This document shows, in pieces, positions 6,926 through 14,240 of a stretch of 14,240 nucleotides of DNA. Source of the stretch: JAADDV01 sp964582875 (lineage in GTDB: Bacteria > Aquificota > Aquificia > Aquificales > Hydrogenothermaceae); the NCBI GenBank assembly GCA_964582875.1, contig CAZOTZ010000044.1, positions 1-14,240 of the forward strand. The letters run 5' to 3'. Each line of letters starts with the position of its first letter. Position 1 is the stretch's first letter. The position numbers and the translations under genes were made by a program. The notes below the pieces were generated by a model. It ran no database searches. It saw only the letters and a program-made list of their open reading frames with translations, and was not told where the DNA came from.

Positions 6926-7759
6926 ATGGCTTCTGGGATATTCGCTGTGCTTGATGATATAGCTTACCTGATGGATGACATTGCAACTTCTACAAAGATG
7001 GCGGCAAAAAAGACTTCAGCTGTACTTGGTGATGACCTTGCTGTAAGTGCTGAGAAAACTACAGGTTATTCAGCAGACAGGGAACTTCCTGTTATATGGG
7101 CTATTATAAAAGGTTCATTTGTAAACAAACTTATAATACTACCTGTAATTTTTGCTTTTAATTATTTTGCTCCTTTTTTAATAAAGCTTGCTCTTCTTAT
7201 TGGAGGTCTGTATCTCGCTTATGAGGGAACTGAGAAAATTATTGATTATTTCTTTCATAAAGAAGAGATAAAAAAAGAGAAACCTCTAACAGAAGAAGAA
7301 AAAATAAAATCTGCTATTGCCACTGATTTTATACTTTCCCTTGAGATAGTTATAATTGCCCTTTCTACAGTTATAAATGAACCTTTTTTTGTACAGGTCA
7401 TTTCTGTAAGTGTGGTTTCTTTCCTTGCGACTATTGGGGTTTACGGTCTTGTTGCTCTTATAGTTAGAATGGACGATATAGGTCTTTCCTTAATGGATAC
7501 TGGAAATCCTGTGTTAAGGAAGATTGGTTATTTCCTTGTTATAGCTTTGCCTAAGGTGATAAAGGTTCTATCTGTTGTTGGAACAGTAGCTATGCTTACT
7601 GTAGCTGGAGGTATTTATATACATAACATTGAGGTTATACATCACTATTTAAATCTTCCTTTTGGGTTAGGGGAAATCATTGTAGGTTTTATATTAGGTA
7701 CTGTGGTTTTCTCTGTAAAATCTATCTTTAAGAAAGCTGTCTCTTATTTTAGTCAATAA
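6926..7759 (+). CDS. DUF808 / YedI-family inner membrane protein
   Basis: The 277-residue protein matches the DUF808 family, whose best-known member is E. coli YedI (about 305 residues); no biochemical function is established that I can rely on. The N-terminal, probably cytoplasmic part carries the family signature: DDIAYLMDDIATSTKMAAKK (10-29), LGDDLAVSAEKTTGYSADRE (34-53), then ELPVIWAIIKGS. About six hydrophobic segments follow, near 64-82, 84-101, 133-151, 155-180, 201-231 and 248-267, with a charged Lys/Glu loop at 111-130 and a conserved-looking RMDDIGLSLM loop at 181-190. The start has AGGGA eight bases upstream. It is the only plus-strand gene here, divergent from the flagellar operon and convergent with the helicase gene, so context does not suggest a role. 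Confidence 0.88.
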   Translation: MASGIFAVLDDIAYLMDDIATSTKMAAKKTSAVLGDDLAVSAEKTTGYSADRELPVIWAIIKGSFVNKLIILPVIFAFNYFAPFLIKLALLIGGLYLAYEGTEKIIDYFFHKEEIKKEKPLTEEEKIKSAIATDFILSLEIVIIALSTVINEPFFVQVISVSVVSFLATIGVYGLVALIVRMDDIGLSLMDTGNPVLRKIGYFLVIALPKVIKVLSVVGTVAMLTVAGGIYIHNIEVIHHYLNLPFGLGEIIVGFILGTVVFSVKSIFKKAVSYFSQ

Positions 7760-10758
7760 AGCTCCCCTTTCCATAAAAGACCTAACCTAAAAACAATCTC
7801 TTTTTCTGGGAAGATTTTTTTTACAGCTTTCAGGTAGTACTCTTTTTGTTTTTCATAGGCTTTTAGTATTTTTTTCTTTTCCTCTTCTGTTGTGTATCTG
7901 TTTGTTTTGTAATCCATAACAACTATCTGGTTGTCTTTTTTGTAAATCACGTCAATTCTTCCTTCTATGTATCTACCATCTTCATAAAGTGTAAAGGGCA
8001 GCTCTCTAAACAGTATTTCAGCTTTTTTCAGCTCTTTGTGTAAAGGGGAGTTTTCAAAGGTTTTAAATATACTTATTACGTTTTTTTCTACAGGTTCTAT
8101 CAGATTTTCAGGAATGGTTTTTTTCTCTTTTTCTAAAACCTTTAATACTTTATCTATAGAGAAGTCTTTAAAATCTAACTGTTCAAGTATACTGTGTACA
8201 ACAATTCCTGTATAAAGGGAAAGGTTTTCTTCTTTTTTCTCAGAAAAATTCAGATTTTTTTCTTCTTCTTTGTGTTTTTCTTCAAGTAGTTTTGAAACAG
8301 AAACAAAACGTTTTTCATTTATTGCTTTTTTGTATAAGTCTTCTCTTGTTTTTTCTTCTTCTTCTAACTGTCTGAATATTTTTTCTATATCTATATACTC
8401 TTCTTTTTTGGTCTCTAATGGCTTTATGTCCAACTGTTTTATATCTTCCTGCTCTATCTGGATAAGGTTTTCATTTAATATTTTTCTGTATGAGTTCTCT
8501 TTAGCTTTTCCCCCTGATATAAAAATCAGCTTTTCTCTGGCTCTTGTGATAGCAACATAAAACAGTCTTTCATTCTCATTTTTTATATCCTGTTTCAGAT
8601 TTTCTCTTTCTTCATGTATCTGTTTACTGACTGCTTTATCTATGTTTAAAAGGGGTTTCCCATCTTTTATATGGACATTGTTTAGTTTTATCCTATCTGG
8701 TTCCTTTGATATAAGAGGTATTATAACTACAGGGCTTTCAAGACCTTTTGATTTGTGCATAGTTAAAAGTAATACTGCGTTTTCATCTTCATACAGGTTT
8801 TCTTCTGGTTCAAAAGATGTTTCTGTATAAAGAATAAAATCCCTTAAAGAAAGCCCTTCAATGGTTCTTTTCTTTGCCAGTGTTTTTAGTTTGTTCAGGT
8901 TTTTTATCTTCCTTTTACCTTCAGGGAGTAAAGAAACAGTTTCTAAAAGGTCTGTTTCTTTATACAGAATATCCAATATTTCTTCTACTGTTAAAGAGTA
9001 CTTCTTCTGTATCAACTTTTTTATTGTGGTTATATTCTTTCCCTGAAAACTGTCTAAAGAAAATCTGCCTTTGTTTCTGTAAAGCTCTAAGTCCGGTATA
9101 AAGAATAGTGGAGATTTTAAAACTTTTAGTAGTGTTATCTGCCTTTCTGGATTTTCAATAAGCCTTAAGATATCTATGACTGTTTTTACTTCCTGCTGTT
9201 CAAAAAGATTAGTATCAGATGTTGCTACTACAGGAATGTTGTATTTTGTGAGGATGTTTTTAAAAAAATGTATATCTTTGTTCCTTCTAAATAAAATCAT
9301 TATGTCTTTTAGCTGATGTCCTTCTTCTATAAGTTTCTTCACTAAATAAACTGTGTATAAAGCTTCGGCTTCTTTTGTATCCTCTGATTTTAGCTCAACA
9401 AGCTTAACGTAGCCTTTTTCTTCAGGGTTATAATGCTTTAAAGGGGTTTTGTACTTTTTGTCTATATGGGATAAAAACTGTTCTCCTGACAGAAGACTGT
9501 TGTAGAACTCTATCAATGTTTTTGTGCTTCTGTAGTTTTTTTCTAAAACTACATCTTCAAAGTTGTTTTTCTCTAAAAACTGATAGTAAAGGTCTAAGTT
9601 TGCATCTCTCCATGTGTATATACACTGCTTTGGGTCTCCAAAAACGTACATATTGTTATCTGATATTGCTTCTAATATTTTATTCTGGATTATATCTGTA
9701 TCCTGAAACTCATCTACAAATATATATTTGAAATTTTTTCTTATTTGACTTCTTATGTCTTCCTTTTCAACAAGCTTAACTGTTTTCTCTAAAATATCAT
9801 TAAAGTCTATTACTTTTTCTTTCCTTTTCTCTTCCTCTAAAAAACTAAGAAAGTCAAAAAATCTGGTCAGTATAAGATTTGCATTGTAGTCAAGGGCTTC
9901 AACTTTCAGATTAACAGATGTTTCGTATATCTGTCTATCAAGCTCTTTAAAATCTTCATCTTCTATAACTTTTTTCAGGTAGTTTTCAAAAAAATCTTTT
10001 TCTTCTTCTGACAGTTTTCTGCTTCTTTTAAAAAGGAAAAGTGGTTTTCTATCGTCAGTTTTAAGGTCTGTAAACCTGTTTTCTTTTAGATAGGTTCTTA
10101 TATCAAATGGGGAAACCCTGAAAAACTTTTCTACCTGTTCTTTATCAAAAAGAAACGGGTATTCTTCAAAAAGTGTATCTAAAAGGTTGTTTAACTCTTT
10201 TCTTAGTGCTTCTACTTTTTCTTTTTGTTTCTGTAAGTCTATCTCAGGTTTCACAAGTTTTAGTCTGTTTTCGTACAGTTTAAAGAATGTGTTTTTTACC
10301 TTTTGGTGTTTACTCCCAAAAATCTGGATTATCTCAATCCACTGGCTTTTGTTTTCTTCAAAATCTTTTTCTATCCACTTTTCAAACGATGAGGAGAGAA
10401 AGTTTTCAAGGCTACTGGCAATTACAGAGAAGGAGTTGTCTATATTTGATACGTGGGGATACTTCCTTAAAAGTCTTAGAAAAACGCTGTGGAATGTTCC
10501 AATATAACCACTGTCTATAAAAATAAGTTCCCTGTGGAGTTTTCTTTTTTCTTCTGTTTTAAGTTCTGGGTTTTTTATATTTTCTTTTATCCTTTCAGAG
10601 ATTTTCTCCTTTAGTTCTACAGCTGTTTTTTCTGAAAATGTCAGGATTAACATCTGCTTTAAGGATACATCTTCATTAAGTATTTTTTTCAACACTTCAG
10701 ACACAAGACTGTAAGTTTTTCCTGTTCCTGCAGATGCTATGTAGTTTACGTTAGGCAT
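7753..10758 (-). CDS. addA: AddA/RecB-like helicase-nuclease
   Basis: This is a superfamily 1 UvrD-type helicase fused to a RecB-type nuclease, as in the subunit that unwinds and degrades double-strand-break ends for RecA loading. Motifs over 1001 residues: Walker A ASAGTGKT 8-15; motif Ia LTFSEKTAVE 39-48; Ic IGTFHSVFLRLLRKY 86-100; Walker B VDEFQDTD 348-355; motif III GDPKQCIYTWRDA 374-386; IV EKNYRS 406-411; V LTMHKSKGLE 665-674; VI FYVAITRARE 733-742. The nuclease domain is complete: His855, Asp936 (GRID), Asp949 and Lys951 (DYKTNR), and Gln971-x3-Tyr975. Both activities should therefore be present. It is shorter than Bacillus AddA (about 1230). The ATG follows the upstream stop by one base (TAACATG), with GAGG about six bases upstream. 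ASAGTGKT is RecB-like, but the AddB-like partner and absence of RecC/RecD favour AddA. It ends by overlapping the DUF808 gene by 7 bp. Confidence 0.88.
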   Translation of the reverse strand: MPNVNYIASAGTGKTYSLVSEVLKKILNEDVSLKQMLILTFSEKTAVELKEKISERIKENIKNPELKTEEKRKLHRELIFIDSGYIGTFHSVFLRLLRKYPHVSNIDNSFSVIASSLENFLSSSFEKWIEKDFEENKSQWIEIIQIFGSKHQKVKNTFFKLYENRLKLVKPEIDLQKQKEKVEALRKELNNLLDTLFEEYPFLFDKEQVEKFFRVSPFDIRTYLKENRFTDLKTDDRKPLFLFKRSRKLSEEEKDFFENYLKKVIEDEDFKELDRQIYETSVNLKVEALDYNANLILTRFFDFLSFLEEEKRKEKVIDFNDILEKTVKLVEKEDIRSQIRKNFKYIFVDEFQDTDIIQNKILEAISDNNMYVFGDPKQCIYTWRDANLDLYYQFLEKNNFEDVVLEKNYRSTKTLIEFYNSLLSGEQFLSHIDKKYKTPLKHYNPEEKGYVKLVELKSEDTKEAEALYTVYLVKKLIEEGHQLKDIMILFRRNKDIHFFKNILTKYNIPVVATSDTNLFEQQEVKTVIDILRLIENPERQITLLKVLKSPLFFIPDLELYRNKGRFSLDSFQGKNITTIKKLIQKKYSLTVEEILDILYKETDLLETVSLLPEGKRKIKNLNKLKTLAKKRTIEGLSLRDFILYTETSFEPEENLYEDENAVLLLTMHKSKGLESPVVIIPLISKEPDRIKLNNVHIKDGKPLLNIDKAVSKQIHEERENLKQDIKNENERLFYVAITRAREKLIFISGGKAKENSYRKILNENLIQIEQEDIKQLDIKPLETKKEEYIDIEKIFRQLEEEEKTREDLYKKAINEKRFVSVSKLLEEKHKEEEKNLNFSEKKEENLSLYTGIVVHSILEQLDFKDFSIDKVLKVLEKEKKTIPENLIEPVEKNVISIFKTFENSPLHKELKKAEILFRELPFTLYEDGRYIEGRIDVIYKKDNQIVVMDYKTNRYTTEEEKKKILKAYEKQKEYYLKAVKKIFPEKEIVFRLGLLWKGELY

Positions 10759-10759
10759 G

Positions 10760-13414
10760 TTAAACCTCTTCTGTTTCTAAACTGTCTTTCACACAAAAAT
10801 CATTAAACTGGCAAAAATCGCATAAATCACTTTTTTCTGGATAGAAAAAACCGTTCTTCAGTTTTTTTAAAAGGCTTTCTATATGTGTTTCAAGGAGTTT
10901 TAGTTTTTGATTGTTGTCTATGGTGTAGATAAACTTTCTGTTTTTGTCATTGACAGCAAAAATTCCTATTTCCTTTACTTTTCTGTTTTCTTTTTCAAGG
11001 AACCTTTTGTAAATCAAAAGCTGGATGTACCTGCTTTTGACTTCTTCTTCAATATTATCAACAGTTTTTTCTCCTGTTTTATAGTCGTAAACATAGTGGT
11101 TGTCACTGGTATCAACATCAACCCTATCTATTCTTCCTATAAAATGCTCATCTTTAAATTCTTTTTCAAGCAGGTCTTTTGCTACTTTTAGCTGTTTTTT
11201 ACTTAATCTCTCTGCGTCCATTCTTATAAACTCTTCAACCCTTTCTAAAAGTGTTCTGGATTTTTGTAATTCAAATGGTCTGTAAGACGGTAAAACAAAC
11301 TCTAATAATCTTTCTATCTCTTCTGTGTACTGTTTTTTTAGTTTCTCTATTCTCTCTTCTAAATTTTCACAGTCATTTTTATAAAAATCTTCAAGTAATC
11401 TGTGGAGTAAAATTCCTTTTTCCAAAGGTGAAATTGCTGTTCTATCTGGTTCTTCTAATTCCTGAATACCTATTATTTTTTCTAAGAAAAACCTGTAAGG
11501 ACACTGGGCATAGATTGAAAAATCTGTAGGTGAAACAGGAAATATACCGCCAATATTGAAGATAAAATCTTCTAAATGTGGATTTTCTACCTTTTTGAAC
11601 TTTTCGTATTTATCTTTAAGATTGGCGTCAAAATCCTTTAAAAGGTGTGCATTTTCTACATAAAAATCTTTAAGGGTAAGCTGTTTTTCTACTTTAAAAA
11701 TTTCCTCTTCTATAGGTAGTACCCTTTTTATCTCTTCTATAAGGAAAGAGGGGGCTTTCTGTCCTGAAGTTATACTTCTTGTTATGTACGAAAGGTGTAT
11801 TTCTTTGTTTTTATCAAGGAGATTACAGAAGTTAAGTATCTGTTGCAGTAAAAGGTGATAAGGATAGTTAACGTTGTTGAGTTCTAAAGATGTAGCAAGA
11901 ATTTCATCTTTGATTGTTGATGGAAAATCTCCAGAGTTAAGGTTAAGAAAAAAAAGGTACTTGAAGTTGTTCCCTTCTGCTGAAATAGGTGTAAGAACAG
12001 AAACTGTATTAGCTTTTATTTTGTTTTCTTTATTTTCCTGTAAAAAGAAAGTTTTTATGATAGAAGCAAATTCTGTGTACTCTATTTTTTCAAAAAGTCT
12101 TTTGTAAAGGGTTGTATCTTTTAGGGTATCAAACAGATTTGATAAAAAGTTTTTTGCTTTTTCATTTTTTATAAAAGTGTTGTTTATATATTCAAAATAT
12201 GAGATAAACTCGTCTAAACTGCTTTTATCTGGGACAGAGTTAAGAATAGACAGGAACTCTTTAAACTCTTTAAAAGAATTTTCTTTAAAAAAGTACTTTT
12301 CCCAGTCTTCAAATCCTTCTAAAAATGGGGAATAAAGAATTTCTTCTTCTATTTTCTGAATATCAGGAAAAGAAAAAAGCTCATCTGATAAGATATTAAG
12401 GATAGCTTCTTTTGTAAAGTTTTTTTCTTTTATCTCAAATATACCAAAAAGCTTTCTGAAAACAGGCTCATCTATATATCTGTTTTCTTCTACAACGTAA
12501 TAGGGGATTTTGTACTTCTGGAAAATCTCTTTTATGAACGGTAGATATCTGTTTATCTGTGGTACTACTACACCTATATGGAAAAACTCACTTTTCTCTT
12601 TTACTAAATTTAGTATTTTTTGGGATACGTATTCTAACTCTTCATACTCTGTGGATGCTTTTATCAGCTTTATCTTATGATTTTTTATTACAGGAATATT
12701 GTACTCAAACCTGTATATGTAATCTGCTGTCTGTACATTTCCATCAGATGTTTGTTCTTCAGTGGATTTCCCTGTTAATCCTTCAAAAAAATCTATTACT
12801 TCTTTGAAGTGGGGGTAGTTCTGATAATATCCAGTTTCCTTTCTAACAGGTAAAAAAACGTATATTTCTTTTGAGAGGTTTTTTAATCTTTTGAAAAGTT
12901 TTTGATGGAGAGAAGGAACAGACTTAATCCCAAATATAAAAATGTAATCTGTTGAGAAATCTGTTTCCTTTTCAGTAGCTAATCTATGAACATCTTCTCT
13001 ATCGTAATATAGCTCTTTTTTAAAATCTTCATAAAGGTTGATTATATCTTTTACAAAATCTGATTTCAGGTTGTTTACAGGTATTTCGTACTCTTTTATC
13101 TGTTGCAGAAGAAGGTTAAACTCCTCTGGAAGTCCATCAAGTTGAAGACCTTTTTCATAGAGGAACTTTTTTAGTATAAGTTCTTTATCAAAATCCTGAA
13201 GAGGTTCTATTTTTGTTAATCTTTTTGATATGTCAATAAGGGTAAAAAACTCTGCATTTACAACAATTCCAAGCTCTTTAACAAGGTACTCTTTCAGGTA
13301 TGTTTTCATCTGGTTTGTGTGTACAATGAATGAAAGCTTTTTTCCCTTCTCTATTTTTTCAAGATGTTCCTTTAGTTTTTCCTTTAGATAAGAATAACTC
13401 CCACAGTAAAGCAT
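10760..13414 (-). CDS. addB: AddB-like iron-sulfur nuclease subunit, no Walker A
   Basis: Probable partner of the helicase-nuclease encoded next. The 884-residue protein has a helicase-shaped but degenerate N-terminal part: where AddB has a P-loop, this protein begins MLYCGSYSYLKEKL with no GxGK[ST], so it should not bind ATP there. Helicase-like traces remain (VLTPISAEGNNFKYLFFLNL at 473-492; YITRS at 543-547). The C-terminal PD-(D/E)XK nuclease is intact: His671, Asp763 (GRIDRVD), Asp777 and Lys779 (DYKTG), Gln798-x3-Tyr802. It is framed by Cys638 (YAQCPYRFFLEKI) and Cys865, Cys868, Cys874 (CDFCQFNDFC), the four-cysteine pattern that holds a 4Fe-4S staple in AddB. It is shorter than Bacillus AddB (about 1170). 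The ATG follows the exonuclease stop by one base (TAAAATG) and has only a weak ribosome site, suggesting coupled translation. Confidence 0.85.
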   Translation of the reverse strand: MLYCGSYSYLKEKLKEHLEKIEKGKKLSFIVHTNQMKTYLKEYLVKELGIVVNAEFFTLIDISKRLTKIEPLQDFDKELILKKFLYEKGLQLDGLPEEFNLLLQQIKEYEIPVNNLKSDFVKDIINLYEDFKKELYYDREDVHRLATEKETDFSTDYIFIFGIKSVPSLHQKLFKRLKNLSKEIYVFLPVRKETGYYQNYPHFKEVIDFFEGLTGKSTEEQTSDGNVQTADYIYRFEYNIPVIKNHKIKLIKASTEYEELEYVSQKILNLVKEKSEFFHIGVVVPQINRYLPFIKEIFQKYKIPYYVVEENRYIDEPVFRKLFGIFEIKEKNFTKEAILNILSDELFSFPDIQKIEEEILYSPFLEGFEDWEKYFFKENSFKEFKEFLSILNSVPDKSSLDEFISYFEYINNTFIKNEKAKNFLSNLFDTLKDTTLYKRLFEKIEYTEFASIIKTFFLQENKENKIKANTVSVLTPISAEGNNFKYLFFLNLNSGDFPSTIKDEILATSLELNNVNYPYHLLLQQILNFCNLLDKNKEIHLSYITRSITSGQKAPSFLIEEIKRVLPIEEEIFKVEKQLTLKDFYVENAHLLKDFDANLKDKYEKFKKVENPHLEDFIFNIGGIFPVSPTDFSIYAQCPYRFFLEKIIGIQELEEPDRTAISPLEKGILLHRLLEDFYKNDCENLEERIEKLKKQYTEEIERLLEFVLPSYRPFELQKSRTLLERVEEFIRMDAERLSKKQLKVAKDLLEKEFKDEHFIGRIDRVDVDTSDNHYVYDYKTGEKTVDNIEEEVKSRYIQLLIYKRFLEKENRKVKEIGIFAVNDKNRKFIYTIDNNQKLKLLETHIESLLKKLKNGFFYPEKSDLCDFCQFNDFCVKDSLETEEV

Positions 13415-13415
13415 T

Positions 13416-14222
13416 TTATTTCTCTTCTATTTCTGGTTCTAACTGCTTTATCATATCAAAATCTGGAAAGGGATATGTGTTGAAGAGGAGATGGGAGTTT
13501 ATATAAGAAAAAAGCATTGCTGTAGCTTTTACATCCTCTGCACAGTATTTTGCTATTTTTAACAGTTCCCCATCGTTATAATAATCCTCTACACTTTCTC
13601 CTTTTCCTTCTTGCTTTACAGGAATACTGCAAAGATAACACAGGTTTTTTAATGATATTTTTCTTCCAAATATGTCTACAGGTATATCTATGTGAAATAG
13701 TGTATATCTGTTTGTGTATCTTGGATATCCATCTTCCCATCTGTTAAATTTGTCTAAGAATATGCTTATAAACTTTTTTATCAGCTGATTTTCTTCAAAA
13801 GCTGAAACGTATTTAAGGGTTCTTGCTTTTATTACCGGTATGTCAAAATCTTTCCCATTTACAGTTATCAAAACTGGAAATATGGATATAGACCTTTTTC
13901 TGTTTTCTGTCTTAAAGGAGTGGGCTTCGCTGAACTTTTTCCAGAATGTCTGGAGTAAGATTTGCTCATTTTCAGAAACTATAGACCTGAATTCTTTTAC
14001 TTCACTGTTTTTTATAATCATATAGCTTATGGAGACTACTTTATGAAACGGAATAGATAGAAATTCTCCGTTCTGGTCTCTTTCTACCTCTTTTTCATCT
14101 GCAATAGTGTTAAACATATGGTTGTCTTTGACAGTTTCTATATCAAATACAAAAAAATTCTTAAAATCCCTGGCAAATTCTTTTCTTGCCTCCTGGATTT
14201 CCTCCCAACTCCACAGACTCAA
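13416..14222 (-). CDS. PolB-like DEDDy 3'-5' exonuclease
   Basis: The 268-residue protein belongs to the RNase H-fold 3'-5' exonucleases related to the proofreading domain of family B DNA polymerases (DNA_pol_B_exo2, PF10108 type). The catalytic motifs are visible: ExoI FDIET with Asp27 and Glu29, ExoII VNGKDFDIPVI with Asp127, and ExoIII YCAEDV with Tyr226 and Asp230, i.e. DEDDy. There is no polymerase part. I take the start as TTG at 14222 because AGGAG lies eight bases upstream and the frame meets a stop (14240-14238) with no better start between. The gene leads directly into the addB- and addA-like genes with a 1-base gap, implying a role in the same DNA end processing, for example trimming 3' ends. 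The substrate (DNA or RNA) is not shown by the sequence. The promoter must lie beyond the window. Confidence 0.88.
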   Translation of the reverse strand: MSLWSWEEIQEARKEFARDFKNFFVFDIETVKDNHMFNTIADEKEVERDQNGEFLSIPFHKVVSISYMIIKNSEVKEFRSIVSENEQILLQTFWKKFSEAHSFKTENRKRSISIFPVLITVNGKDFDIPVIKARTLKYVSAFEENQLIKKFISIFLDKFNRWEDGYPRYTNRYTLFHIDIPVDIFGRKISLKNLCYLCSIPVKQEGKGESVEDYYNDGELLKIAKYCAEDVKATAMLFSYINSHLLFNTYPFPDFDMIKQLEPEIEEK

Positions 14223-14240
14223 AACACCATCTCCTATTTA

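Noticed and set aside
7753..13414. Antiviral helicase-nuclease defence system
   Set aside because: The motifs fit AddAB-type recombination nucleases, and no defence-specific partner such as a methylase, reverse transcriptase, Cas gene or sensor domain is present. A defence role cannot be excluded but is not supported.

Overview
The window is AT-rich, and its coding strands are rich in A and G with Lys/Glu-heavy proteins, as is usual in thermophiles. Protein style, low G+C, compact operons and the flagellar gene set suggest a thermophilic chemolithotroph of the Aquificales, perhaps the Hydrogenothermaceae (Persephonella / Sulfurihydrogenibium type). This is an inference from style; no rRNA or other marker is present. 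A 100-N scaffold gap flanked by an exact 55-bp duplication shows that the sequence is a draft or metagenome assembly.

Layout. Positions 1-127 hold no gene: a leftward intrinsic terminator closes the flagellar operon, and a palindrome plus a possible leftward -10 box sits at the very edge. Positions 128-6832, all on the minus strand, form a flagellar export/basal-body/hook operon transcribed in the order flgC, fliE, fliF, fliH, fliI, flgD, flgE. It encodes a rod protein, the MS-ring adaptor, the MS ring, the export ATPase regulator and ATPase, the hook cap and the hook. fliF looks split in the raw sequence, but removing the N run and one copy of the 55-bp repeat restores one 529-residue reading frame. 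fliG, fliJ, flgB and a hook-length gene (fliK) are absent from the run.

Positions 6833-6925 are a divergent intergenic region. Positions 6926-7759 (plus strand) encode a DUF808/YedI-type membrane protein. Its end overlaps by 7 bp, tail to tail, the end of the next minus-strand operon.

Positions 7753-14222 (minus strand) are a tight three-gene DNA-processing operon with 1-nt gaps. It encodes, in transcription order, a PolB-like DEDDy 3'-5' exonuclease, an AddB-like iron-sulfur nuclease without a Walker A motif, and an AddA/RecB-like UvrD-family helicase with a C-terminal nuclease domain. Together they look like a double-strand-break end-processing machine with an added proofreading-type exonuclease. 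This is the most interesting unit of the window.
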